Positions 1 to 6,444 are shown, numbered from the stretch's first letter. The stretch is DNA of 10,146 nucleotides from Gammaproteobacteria bacterium (GCA_030430515.1 JAUIKX010000117.1:1-10146), one strand, 5' to 3'. The notes: generated by a model from the letters alone, not told the origin. Made by a program: numbers and translations.

Positions 1-432
1 CTGTCCAAGAACCGAACGAGCGACTACGTTTTCGACTGGGAGCAGATGCTGTCGTTCGACGGCAACACCGCGCCGTACCTGCAGTACGCCTGCGCTCGGA
101 TACGCAGCATCTTCCGTCGGGCAGAAACCGACCCGGGCGAGGTCAGCCTGGACGATCTCACCGCTGTCGAAGAGCCCGAACGGCAGCTGGCGCTCTCACT
201 TGCCAGACTGCAGGACGTCGTGGAGCAGGCGGCCGAAGATGGCTACCCGCACTTCCTGTGCAGCTATCTCTATGAAGTGGCAACGCGATTCAGCCACTTT
301 TACGAGCACTGCAACATTCTGCAGTCTGAGGGGACAACGCGGTCGCGCAGACTGGCCTTCGCGGCACTGACTCTGGAAACGCTGACGCTTGGTCTCTCTT
401 TGCTCGGCATCGAAACGCCCGAGCGGATGTAA
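1..432 (+). CDS. argS: Arginyl-tRNA synthetase, C-terminal part (5' truncated by window edge)
   Basis: This is the 3' end of the class I arginyl-tRNA synthetase gene, which charges tRNA-Arg in the cytoplasm. The frame is open from base 1, so the gene continues upstream of the window; 143 residues and a TAA stop are present. The first visible residues read LSKNRTSDYVFDWEQM, followed by a GNTAPYLQYACAR segment. Both match the conserved join between catalytic core and helical DALR anticodon-binding domain seen in E. coli ArgS (LSKSRTTDYIFDW...NTAPYMQYAYTR). The rest is the DALR helical bundle, including YEVATRFSHFYEHCNIL. The extreme C-terminus ends in Met (ERM), matching the short, conserved ArgS tail. 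The last codons and stop (TGTAAAAAG) are also the complementary strand of the T-run of a terminator for the convergent gene. Identification is based on recognised family motifs. Confidence 0.96.
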   Translation: MSKNRTSDYVFDWEQMLSFDGNTAPYLQYACARIRSIFRRAETDPGEVSLDDLTAVEEPERQLALSLARLQDVVEQAAEDGYPHFLCSYLYEVATRFSHFYEHCNILQSEGTTRSRRLAFAALTLETLTLGLSLLGIETPERM

Positions 433-461
433 AAAGCCGGCGCCGCAGATGCGGCGCCGGC
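431..461 (-). terminator. Rho-independent terminator at the argS / lipoprotein gene convergence
   Basis: A perfect 11-bp inverted repeat (436-446 and 451-461) with a 4-base loop forms a very GC-rich hairpin. On the minus strand it is followed directly by TTTTT (431-435), the classic intrinsic-terminator layout, and it lies about 22 bases past the TAG stop of the minus-strand lipoprotein gene. On the plus strand the hairpin follows the argS stop at once but has CGTCCC after it and no T-run. It should therefore terminate the minus-strand gene well and argS only weakly. The T-run overlaps the argS stop codon. Confidence 0.85.
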
Positions 462-483
462 CGTCCCACTCCCCTGCAGGATT

Positions 484-2553
484 CTATTGCGCGACGGTGC
501 GCACTTCGTTCGAGTAGCCGCTCTCCTCGCCGTTCGGATCCAGCGCCGTCATGACCACGTAGTAGGTACCGGGTGTGGCCGCGACGGTGTGCGAGGTGAT
601 CAGAGGATCAACGATCTCTTCAACATTCGGGTAATCGCCGGGGGTGTCCCCATAGTAGATGCGGTAACCGCCGAGCCGCGTAACCAGAGTGCCATCGGCA
701 TTTTCCTCCGGCGGCGCCCAGCTCAGGTTGAAACCACCCGAAGAAAGCACATTGACCGAGACAATCGCGACAGCACGCCCACCCTCTCCGGAGCAGGTCA
801 CGCGGAAGGTGGAGTTCGCCGTGAGGGGGCCAATCGTTCTGCTGCCGCTGGCAGACAACGCGCCGCTCCAGGCTCCGCTCGCCTGACAGCTGTCGGCTTC
901 ACGGCTCGACCAGCGCAGGGTGACGTCATCCCCGCTAGCTACGCTTCTCGAACTGGCACTGAGCGAGGCAACCGGAGGCAGTGCGGATGACGGGTCTTCC
1001 GGCTCCGGTTCGGGTGTGGGCGCAGGCGCAGGTGCCGGAGCAGACGGCTCAGGCGTCGTCGTCGAAGGCGTTTCACCACCGGCTTCACCAGTGTTACCGG
1101 ACTCCGGTGTGGACGGCTCTTCCGGGGCCGGAGCCGGAGCCGGGGCTGGCTCGGGCGCACTTCTCACTGGCGCCTGCCCTTCCACATTCACAACCACGCT
1201 CCTGGAGACGGCGCCGCCAAGGCCGATACAGGTCAACACAAAGCGTGATGAGTCATCCACGGAAGCGATCGTCTGAGCGCCTTCGAGCTCTTTCGTGCCG
1301 CTCCAGCCACCAGAAGCGCGACAGCTTTCCGCACCGGAGCTCGCCCATGACAATGAAACGGAAGCGCCGGTCTCGACGAGATCGCTGCTGACACTGAGCG
1401 ACAGAAACGGGCGGCTGGCTGTCGTGCGAGCCTCCATCCGTTCAGCGAGCCTCGCGACGGCACTTGGATCGGCAAGGGCAACACCATCTTTCACTGCAGC
1501 GACATCACTCTGCCGTGCCGGCGTGAGAAATGCATCGATCTGTCTCTTGAGATCGCCTCCCTCGTTTCGTGCCAGCAGGTCCGCAACCTCGGTGAGCGTG
1601 TCATCGCCGCTGATGCCGCTGCCGCGCAAAGAGGAGACCGCCTCGATGACCTGTGCCGCCAGCGCCGGTGCTACGTCGACACTACTGACACTTCTTCCAA
1701 CGGCATCGACCATGACTTCGCCGATGGACTGATCCATCAGTGAGGTTACGTCCTGGCCGTTGACTTCGAGTCTGCCTGCGATGGTCTCGAGAGAAACCGC
1801 TACCTCAGCTGCACGAAACGTCGCAGCTGTACGCGGATCGACGTTGCTGCCGTTGCCATCAATCTCGCCATCGGCAAGATCGCACGCCATTTGCTGCAGC
1901 ACGCTGTTCATGTCTGCCGGCTCACCAGCCGCCGCCAGCGCATTCGCTGTGCGCCGGAACGTCTCACCCAACGCTTCGTTCGAAAGCACCACGGTGGCAA
2001 TATTGTCAGCATTCACCGCGTCGCTGAGCATGTTGCCCATGACTGAGGTGTCCAGCCCCATGCTCAGCTTTTCAGCCACGTTCTCCCACGCAGCCTGCAA
2101 CGAGCCACCGGTCAGATCGCCTGCACAACTGGCAGCTTCCGAAGCCAGCGAGCCAAGCGGAGACAGGTTGAGAGTCTGTGTTCCAGAATTTGTTACAGAA
2201 CCCAGGAGCGTGAAGTCCAGCGGACCTCCCGTAACCAGGTCGTTACCGCCGCTGGCTTCTACACGCAGCGGCATACGCGCCGAGGCTGGAACGCTCACCG
2301 AATACCTGGCGTTACTGTCTGCTGTCGTGTTCGCCACCTGGTTACCATCCGCATCAAGGACCCGCACGCTGGCATCGACCACCGGGCCGTCAACAATGGT
2401 TCCCTGAAGGGTAAACGGAGCAGGAGCACCGGTAACGGGAGCAGGAGCGGGATCTCCACCACTGCCACCGCCACTACAGGCTGTTAGAAAAGCGGCAAGC
2501 ACCATGCACACAGGCACACGCGCCCACCGGGTAGAAAGCACAGTACAACTCAT
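484..2553 (-). CDS. Modular outer-membrane lipoprotein: carboxypeptidase-like, two Ig-like modules, Fn3
   Basis: This is a 689-residue exported protein of unknown specific function. Residues 1-25 form a signal peptide (Arg at 9 and 12, hydrophobic VPVCMVLAAF) ending in the lipobox LTAC, with Cys26 as the lipidation site. Ser at +2 suggests outer-membrane sorting. A Gly/Pro/Ala linker follows, then a carboxypeptidase-regulatory-like beta domain at about 47-118 (GTIVDGPVVDASVRVLD). Residues 120-375 look mainly helical and match no family I know. Two related Ig-like modules, about 381-457 and 527-602, each carry a cysteine pair (411/442 and 556/587), likely disulfides, in a CxASGxWSG context. 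They are separated by a Pro/Ala/Glu-rich stretch at 461-527. The C-terminus, about 607-689, is an Fn3-like domain (GGYRIYYG, YYVVMTALDPNGEES). The ATG has a GGAG Shine-Dalgarno 8 bases upstream, and the gene has its own promoter and terminator. The domain set suggests a surface binding or scaffold role; no enzymatic motif was seen. Confidence 0.88.
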   Translation of the reverse strand: MSCTVLSTRWARVPVCMVLAAFLTACSGGGSGGDPAPAPVTGAPAPFTLQGTIVDGPVVDASVRVLDADGNQVANTTADSNARYSVSVPASARMPLRVEASGGNDLVTGGPLDFTLLGSVTNSGTQTLNLSPLGSLASEAASCAGDLTGGSLQAAWENVAEKLSMGLDTSVMGNMLSDAVNADNIATVVLSNEALGETFRRTANALAAAGEPADMNSVLQQMACDLADGEIDGNGSNVDPRTAATFRAAEVAVSLETIAGRLEVNGQDVTSLMDQSIGEVMVDAVGRSVSSVDVAPALAAQVIEAVSSLRGSGISGDDTLTEVADLLARNEGGDLKRQIDAFLTPARQSDVAAVKDGVALADPSAVARLAERMEARTTASRPFLSLSVSSDLVETGASVSLSWASSGAESCRASGGWSGTKELEGAQTIASVDDSSRFVLTCIGLGGAVSRSVVVNVEGQAPVRSAPEPAPAPAPAPEEPSTPESGNTGEAGGETPSTTTPEPSAPAPAPAPTPEPEPEDPSSALPPVASLSASSRSVASGDDVTLRWSSREADSCQASGAWSGALSASGSRTIGPLTANSTFRVTCSGEGGRAVAIVSVNVLSSGGFNLSWAPPEENADGTLVTRLGGYRIYYGDTPGDYPNVEEIVDPLITSHTVAATPGTYYVVMTALDPNGEESGYSNEVRTVAQ

Positions 2554-2609
2554 CTCTGCGTCTCCACACCGCGGTCTGCGGCTCGCACTCGAAAGCGCGA
2601 TTCATGTCG

Positions 2610-2639
2610 AATGTAAGGAGGACGTATTCTTCTTGTAAA
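2610..2639 (-). promoter_or_regulatory. Candidate sigma-70 promoter for the 689-residue lipoprotein gene
   Basis: Read on the minus strand, TTTACA (2634-2639; five of six matches to the -35 consensus) is followed by an 18-base spacer and TACATT (2610-2615; four of six matches to the -10 consensus). Transcription would begin near 2603, leaving a leader of about 50 bases before the ATG at 2553. The leader contains the GGAG ribosome-binding site. This is a motif match only. Confidence 0.45.
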
Positions 2640-2675
2640 AAGCTGGTGTGCCTGTGACTGATGGCACGTTTAGCT
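2637..2675 (-). terminator. Possible weak terminator downstream of the 322-residue Ig/Fn3 gene
   Basis: On the minus strand, GTGCC (2663-2667) and GGCAC (2648-2652) can pair around a 10-base loop. Outer AGCT segments (2672-2675 and 2641-2644) could extend the stem with internal mismatches, and TTTTT follows at 2637-2641. It lies about 140 bases past the stop of the upstream minus-strand gene and its T-run overlaps the -35 box proposed for the next gene. The stem is imperfect, so this is tentative. Confidence 0.3.
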
Positions 2676-2766
2676 GGCAGGGCTTACCGAGAAAACCGTC
2701 GAAACGGACAGAACTGCGAACCGTTGCACACGGAAGCGCTCAAGAAATAGTGAGGACGAACGCCTT

Positions 2767-2805
2767 ATCAGGCTGCATCCAGAAAAACCGCAGAAGCAGC
2801 CTGAT
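2767..2805. repeat. Perfect 10-bp inverted repeat just past the Ig/Fn3 gene stop
   Basis: ATCAGGCTGC (2767-2776) and GCAGCCTGAT (2796-2805) are exact reverse complements separated by 19 bases. The repeat begins 8 bases downstream of the TGA stop of the minus-strand gene ending at 2814. In RNA it would form a 10-bp stem with a large loop, which could protect a 3' end or assist termination. No T-run follows the stem on either strand, so it is not a canonical intrinsic terminator. Confidence 0.5.
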
Positions 2806-2813
2806 CGCCGGAA

Positions 2814-3782
2814 TCAGATCTTCGCGCGTAGCGGCTCGGACTTCTCGCTCTCGTTCCCAAGAGAATCGAACGCGGAGATGGCGAAATAGTAGACCCCTGG
2901 TGAGAGATCGGGTTCCCACTCAGTGGTGTCAGCAGAATGGATCGTGGTGGAGCCATAGTAATTATCAGGACGGCTGCCCCAATAGATCCGGTAGCCGGAG
3001 ATATCCTGAGCCCGCGAGCCGTCCACGTTCTGGCCCGGCGCTTGCCAGCTCAGCTTGAACCGCTCGGCGTTAACGCGAACGCGTACCAGCGACACGTCTT
3101 CATCGTCTGCATTCCGGCAGCGGATGGAATATGTCGCATCCTCCGCCAGCGCGCCGGTGTCGAACCGCCCGGACGCTTCAAGATCTCCCTGCCAGTCGCC
3201 TTCCGCGGTGCAGGCGTCCGCATTCTTCGCATTCCAAACCAGTTCTGCACTCTCTCCTGGCTTGACCGCCGCGGGGCTCACGCGAAAGTTCAAATTCACC
3301 TTCTGGGTCTCTCGTATCCGGACCCGAGTGCTGGCCATCGCCCCAGTCGCGCCGACTCCCGAGCAGCTCAATCGGTACGTTGCATCTTTCCGCAACGTTT
3401 TGATTGTGAGTGATCCGCTCGTCGCCCGGGCTCGAGCCCAGGCACCCGACGCCTGACAATTGGTAGCGTTCTCGGCATGCCAATTGAGTTCGAAGACCCC
3501 GCCTTCCTCAATCACCGATGGCGTCGCATCGATCTGCACGGTAACCGTCTTGGGCTGGTCGGCCGCGGCAGGTTTCTGTTCGGCAGCCGGAGCGGTTTGG
3601 GACTTCGGGGGCGTGGTCTCTTTCGTTTGCACGGCAGCAGCTTGAGGCTGGGGATCCTCCGCGTCGGCAGTCGCATCCGTCGCAGGAGCGCCGGAGATAC
3701 ACGCCGCCGTGACCACGGTGCAGAGAAACTCCTGCCACCCGTCTGGCAAAAACCAGTTAACCTGAAATGAACTGCCGAACAT
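2814..3782 (-). CDS. Exported-type protein with two Ig-like modules and C-terminal Fn3 domain
   Basis: This is a 322-residue relative of the neighbouring lipoprotein, with the same Ig-Ig-Fn3 ending but without the carboxypeptidase-like and helical middle regions. Residues 35-78 are a Pro/Ala/Gln/Lys-rich linker. Ig-like module 1 spans about 78-157 (Cys109/Cys140, CQASGAWARA) and module 2 about 161-238 (Cys191/Cys222, CTAEGDWQGD). The Fn3-like domain spans about 241-322 (FKLSWQAPG, SGYRIYWGSRPDNYYG, YYFAISAFDSLGNESE). The cysteine pairs imply an oxidising compartment, so export is expected. The N-terminus is odd: before the short hydrophobic stretch FLCTVVTAACISGAPA it has no Lys or Arg and contains acidic residues, unlike a normal signal peptide. 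TAAC resembles a poor lipobox (Thr at -3). The ATG at 3782 has AGGA 9 bases upstream and an in-frame TAG just above. A frameshift or an unrecognised start is possible. Function is unknown; a surface binding role is inferred. Confidence 0.8.
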   Translation of the reverse strand: MFGSSFQVNWFLPDGWQEFLCTVVTAACISGAPATDATADAEDPQPQAAAVQTKETTPPKSQTAPAAEQKPAAADQPKTVTVQIDATPSVIEEGGVFELNWHAENATNCQASGAWARARATSGSLTIKTLRKDATYRLSCSGVGATGAMASTRVRIRETQKVNLNFRVSPAAVKPGESAELVWNAKNADACTAEGDWQGDLEASGRFDTGALAEDATYSIRCRNADDEDVSLVRVRVNAERFKLSWQAPGQNVDGSRAQDISGYRIYWGSRPDNYYGSTTIHSADTTEWEPDLSPGVYYFAISAFDSLGNESEKSEPLRAKI

Positions 3783-3787
3783 CAGTG

Positions 3788-3928
3788 ATGGTCCTGACTA
3801 CTCTGAGTCGCTCCGTAATTCCTGCGGGGGCGAACTCGTACAAGGTCCCCAAGAAGCCGCTGGAAGTCCTGATCCGGCAGCAGCGGAAGAACTCTAACGA
3901 CTACGGCCGCTACCGTAAAGGACTTTGA
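3788..3928 (+). CDS. Possible small ORF (46 residues) ahead of the CinA-like gene
   Basis: An ORF from ATG 3788 (or in-frame ATG 3767) runs to TGA 3926-3928. Its product is basic, with the C-terminal segment KKPLEVLIRQQRKNSNDYGR and then YRKGL. By hand count GC is about 57%, 43% and 74% at codon positions 1, 2 and 3, the pattern expected of a coding frame in a high-GC genome. Third-position G/C is almost unbroken over the middle 30 codons. The stop overlaps the ATG at 3928 of the next gene (TGATG), which would allow translational coupling. Against it: I see no good Shine-Dalgarno for either ATG, the region is short, and I recognise no family. It could also be a remnant of a longer gene. Function unknown. 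Confidence 0.3.
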   Translation: MVLTTLSRSVIPAGANSYKVPKKPLEVLIRQQRKNSNDYGRYRKGL

Positions 3929-4758
3929 TGGCAAGAAAGTTACATTTAGCCTCAACCGCAGGCCAAAGTGGTAGCATGCAGCGCATGTCAGAAAACACTT
4001 CAGAGAGCCGTCGCGTCACCGCCTGCGTGCTGATTATCGGCAACGAAATCCTCTCAGGCAGAACTCAGGACACCAACCTGAACCACATTGCCTCCACACT
4101 GGGCACATGGGGCATCCAGGTGAGAGAAGCCCGCACGATTCCCGATATTGCCGAGACGATCATCAGCACTCTCAATGAGGTGCGCGGCAAGTTCGACTAC
4201 ATCTTCACCACCGGCGGCATCGGGCCGACCCACGACGACATCACCGCCGAGTGTATCGCTGCGGCGTTCGGCGTGGCGCTCGTTGAAAGCCCGGAGATCG
4301 CCGAGCGGATTCGCGCCCGACCGGCGCCCGACGACATCATGGCGTCCCGGCTGCGTATGGCGCGGATACCCGAAGGCGCGACGCTGGTGGAAAACACCAC
4401 CGGCGGCCCTCAGGGCTTCCGTATGGAAAACGTATTCGTGATGGCCGGCATTCCCATGGTCATGCAGGCCATGCTCGAAAGCCTGGAGAACGTTCTGGAA
4501 CGGGGCCCGGTCATCCGCTCATGCTCGGTCACGGCGCCTGTTGGCGAAAGCCAGATTGCCGATCAGCTGGGCGCAATTCAGAATCGCTTTCCGGATGTGG
4601 ATATCGGCAGCTATCCATTCTTCAGGAAAGATCGCTACGGCACCTCTCTCGTGCTGCGCGGCACCGATGCCAACCGCTTGCTCGAAGCGCTCGAAGAGGT
4701 AAAAGACGCGATCAGCAGCGCAGGGGCGGAACCGGAAGAAATCACCGGCATCGTTTGA
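3928..4758 (+). CDS. CinA N-terminal / MoaB-type molybdopterin-binding domain protein
   Basis: This is a competence/damage-inducible protein A family member carrying only the MoaB/MogA-like (MoCF_biosynth) domain. Numbered from ATG 3928 (276 residues), LIIGNEILSGRTQDTNLN lies at about 36-53 and TTGGIGPTHDDITAE at about 94-108. These are the hallmark glycine-rich and acidic motifs of the fold that binds molybdopterin or nucleotide-like ligands. The PNC/CinA-C amidohydrolase domain (NMN or pyridine-nucleotide cycle) of full-length CinA is absent. Stand-alone proteins of about 250 residues are common in proteobacteria, and their substrate is not established. Start choice: ATG 3928 has AAAGGA 5 bases upstream but adds a 19-residue extension, whereas ATG 3985 places the conserved domain about 10 residues in, as is usual, with a poorer ribosome-binding site. 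TTG 3925 is also in frame. It is the first gene of a three-gene plus-strand operon. Confidence 0.9.
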   Translation: MARKLHLASTAGQSGSMQRMSENTSESRRVTACVLIIGNEILSGRTQDTNLNHIASTLGTWGIQVREARTIPDIAETIISTLNEVRGKFDYIFTTGGIGPTHDDITAECIAAAFGVALVESPEIAERIRARPAPDDIMASRLRMARIPEGATLVENTTGGPQGFRMENVFVMAGIPMVMQAMLESLENVLERGPVIRSCSVTAPVGESQIADQLGAIQNRFPDVDIGSYPFFRKDRYGTSLVLRGTDANRLLEALEEVKDAISSAGAEPEEITGIV

Positions 4759-4783
4759 AACGAACAGGACAGGAAAGGCACTT

Positions 4784-5491
4784 ATGGAACTCACCAATCG
4801 CAAGGCAATCATTCTGGGCGGTACATCGGGGATCGGCCTGGCGACGGCTCAGGCGCTCCAGTCACAGGGCGCCACAGTGATCGCTGCCGGCCGTTCGCAG
4901 GAAAATATCGACAAGGCGCAGGCTGCCGGCATCACGGCATGCCAGGTCGATGTGCTGGATGAGGATAGCCTCAAGGCACTATTCGCCGAGCACGCGCCGT
5001 TCGACATATTGGTCTGCGCGGCAACCGGCGGTAATCGCGCCTCCGGCCCGTTTCTCGAAATGGATATGGCCGCCTACCAGGGATCATTCGCCAAGCTCTG
5101 GGGATACGCCAACGGCATCAGATACGGCGCGCCGAACATGAGCGAAGACGGCGCCATCGTACTCGTCAGCGGCTCGCCCGCGCGACGGGCGCGACCCGGC
5201 AGCGTCGCGCTCAGTTCGGTTGGCGGCGCCGTGGAAGCGCTCTGCCGAGCGACCGCCAAAGAGCTGGCACCGCGCCGAATCAACGTAGTGTCGCCGGGCA
5301 TCATCGACACGCCCCTGTTTCCGGTGCCGGAGGAGAATCGCGGCTCGTTCCTCTCGGGCGCTACCAAAGATTTCATCATTCCACGTGCAGGAAAGCCGGA
5401 AGAAGTCGCCAGCGCCATCGTCTTCACCATCGAGAACGATTTCGTCACCGGCACGACGGTGGATGTGGATGGAGGCTGGCTGCTGTCTTGA
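4784..5491 (+). CDS. SDR-fold protein lacking the YxxxK catalytic pair
   Basis: This 235-residue protein has the short-chain dehydrogenase/reductase fold. It shows the nucleotide-binding GGTSGIG (12-18), an acidic VDV (55-57), CAATGG at 78-83 in place of the usual NNAG, Ser129 in LVSGSP at the catalytic Ser position, RRINVVSPGIIDTP (164-177), and the C-terminal TGTTVDVDGGW (222-232). Where SDRs carry YxxxK before the (A)AVEAL helix, this protein reads ALSSVGGAVEAL (142-153), so the expected Tyr and Lys fall at Leu143 and Gly147. The frame is uninterrupted and the flanking motifs align, so this looks like a real variant, not a sequencing error. I believe related SDRs with this substitution exist, but their reaction is unknown to me. 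The ATG follows AGGAAAGG by 5 bases and begins 25 bases after the CinA-like gene. The stop overlaps the next gene's TTG start (TTGA). Confidence 0.9.
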   Translation: MELTNRKAIILGGTSGIGLATAQALQSQGATVIAAGRSQENIDKAQAAGITACQVDVLDEDSLKALFAEHAPFDILVCAATGGNRASGPFLEMDMAAYQGSFAKLWGYANGIRYGAPNMSEDGAIVLVSGSPARRARPGSVALSSVGGAVEALCRATAKELAPRRINVVSPGIIDTPLFPVPEENRGSFLSGATKDFIIPRAGKPEEVASAIVFTIENDFVTGTTVDVDGGWLLS

Positions 5492-6444
5492 CCGAGTTCA
5501 AGCCGCCGTTTCTCCTGGATAACGGCCATATTCAGACCGTGCTCGGCAGCACCGGGCGGAAATGGCTGATGCCTCGCCGCGAGGCGGCATTCATCGCCGA
5601 TGAGATCACACTGGACATCGAGGTGCCCGACGGCGCCGTGCTGCGTGCAAAGATCAACGAGCACGATGACGCTCGACCGCTCGTCGTGCTCATCCATGGC
5701 TGGCTGGGGCACGATGGCTCGTCCTACGTGCTGTCCGCAGCCGCGCACCTGTATCGCAGCGGCTTCAACACCGCGCGCATCAATCTACGCGATCACGGCG
5801 GCACCGAAACGCTGAACCCGGGCATGTATCACTCTGCACTCACCACCGAGATTGCCGAGCTGGCCGAGGCGCTGGCCGAGCGCAATGGGGATGAACCTGC
5901 CGGCGTCATGGGCTACTCCCTCGGCGGCAATTTCGCTTTGCGGGTTGCCCGCGCCACGGCGCTGCCGGCCCTGGCGATCTGCCCCGCGGTGGACCCTGTT
6001 CGCACCATGTACCAGATCGATCACGGATCGCCGATCTACAAACACTACTTTCTCGACAAGTGGCAACGTTCGCTGGCCGCCAAGCAGGCGGCGTTCCCCG
6101 ACCTCTACGATTTCACGAGGGCCTACCAGCTGCGCTCCGTGGCTGCGCTCACAGACTACTTCGTGCGCTACCACTCCGAGTTCGAAAATACCCGGGTGTA
6201 CTTCGATGCTTACGACCTGAGCGGTGATGCGCTCGAAGGTGTGCAGGCCACCATCCTGATGGCGGAAGACGACCCAGTGATTCCCGCTGAGCAGTTTCAA
6301 AAGCTGCCGCCTTCAATCCATGTGGAACGGATGCACGGCGGCGGCCACGGATCGTTCGTGAAGGATTTCCGCCTGAACAGCTGGTGCGACGGCTATGCCG
6401 AGCGCTGGGCCACTACTTTTCTTGGGAGTGCATCAGCCGCTTGA
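5488..6444 (+). CDS. Alpha/beta hydrolase, YheT family
   Basis: This 318-residue serine hydrolase of the YheT/EMB8 type (COG0429) is a probable esterase of unknown physiological substrate. Family hallmarks are an N-terminal PPFLLDNGHIQTV (6-18), an oxyanion-hole region LIHGWLG (68-74), RINLRDHGGT (97-106), and the nucleophile elbow GYSLGG with Ser144. A likely catalytic Asp lies at 261 or 262 (AEDDPVIP) and His at 287 (GGGHGSF). The length fits the family. The start is TTG, overlapping the upstream TGA as TTGA, with GGAGG about 12 bases before it. No other start precedes the conserved NGH motif, and the next ATG (5569) would delete it. Translational coupling to the SDR gene is likely. The last 32 bases overlap the convergent POT transporter gene. 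No signal peptide is visible, so it is probably cytoplasmic. Confidence 0.92.
   Translation: MTEFKPPFLLDNGHIQTVLGSTGRKWLMPRREAAFIADEITLDIEVPDGAVLRAKINEHDDARPLVVLIHGWLGHDGSSYVLSAAAHLYRSGFNTARINLRDHGGTETLNPGMYHSALTTEIAELAEALAERNGDEPAGVMGYSLGGNFALRVARATALPALAICPAVDPVRTMYQIDHGSPIYKHYFLDKWQRSLAAKQAAFPDLYDFTRAYQLRSVAALTDYFVRYHSEFENTRVYFDAYDLSGDALEGVQATILMAEDDPVIPAEQFQKLPPSIHVERMHGGGHGSFVKDFRLNSWCDGYAERWATTFLGSASAA

Larger units (their letters stand above)
2554..2813. other. Intergenic region between the two Ig/Fn3 protein genes
   Basis: These 260 bases separate two minus-strand genes. They hold the 10-bp inverted repeat (2767-2805), a weak hairpin plus T-run (2637-2675), a candidate promoter (2610-2639) and the GGAG ribosome-binding site of the downstream gene. 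I see no convincing coding region on either strand. The spacing and signals suggest that the two related genes are transcribed separately. Confidence 0.6.

Noticed and set aside
1005..1175. GC-rich repetitive-looking DNA as a tandem repeat or CRISPR-like array
   Set aside because: It is simply codon repetition encoding the Pro/Ala/Glu-rich linker between the two Ig modules; there is no regular unit and no spacers.
1760..2407. Open plus-strand frame of 215 codons inside the lipoprotein gene
   Set aside because: It is antisense to the well-supported 689-residue lipoprotein gene, has no domain or ribosome-binding site, and its Ser/Ala-rich product is typical of an antisense shadow in high-GC DNA.
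3918..3946. Promoter for the CinA-like operon (TACATT at 3941-3946 as -10)
   Set aside because: No acceptable -35 hexamer lies at 16-18 bases, and the box would be inside the gene if ATG 3928 is the start.
5207..5242. Frameshift or sequencing error as the cause of the missing YxxxK in the SDR protein
   Set aside because: The frame is continuous, the flanking Ser129 and AVEAL/SPGIIDTP motifs are in register with normal spacing, and the overall length is normal.
5074..5748. Open minus-strand frame of 224 codons across the SDR/hydrolase junction
   Set aside because: It is antisense to two recognised overlapping genes and has no recognisable domain or start signal.
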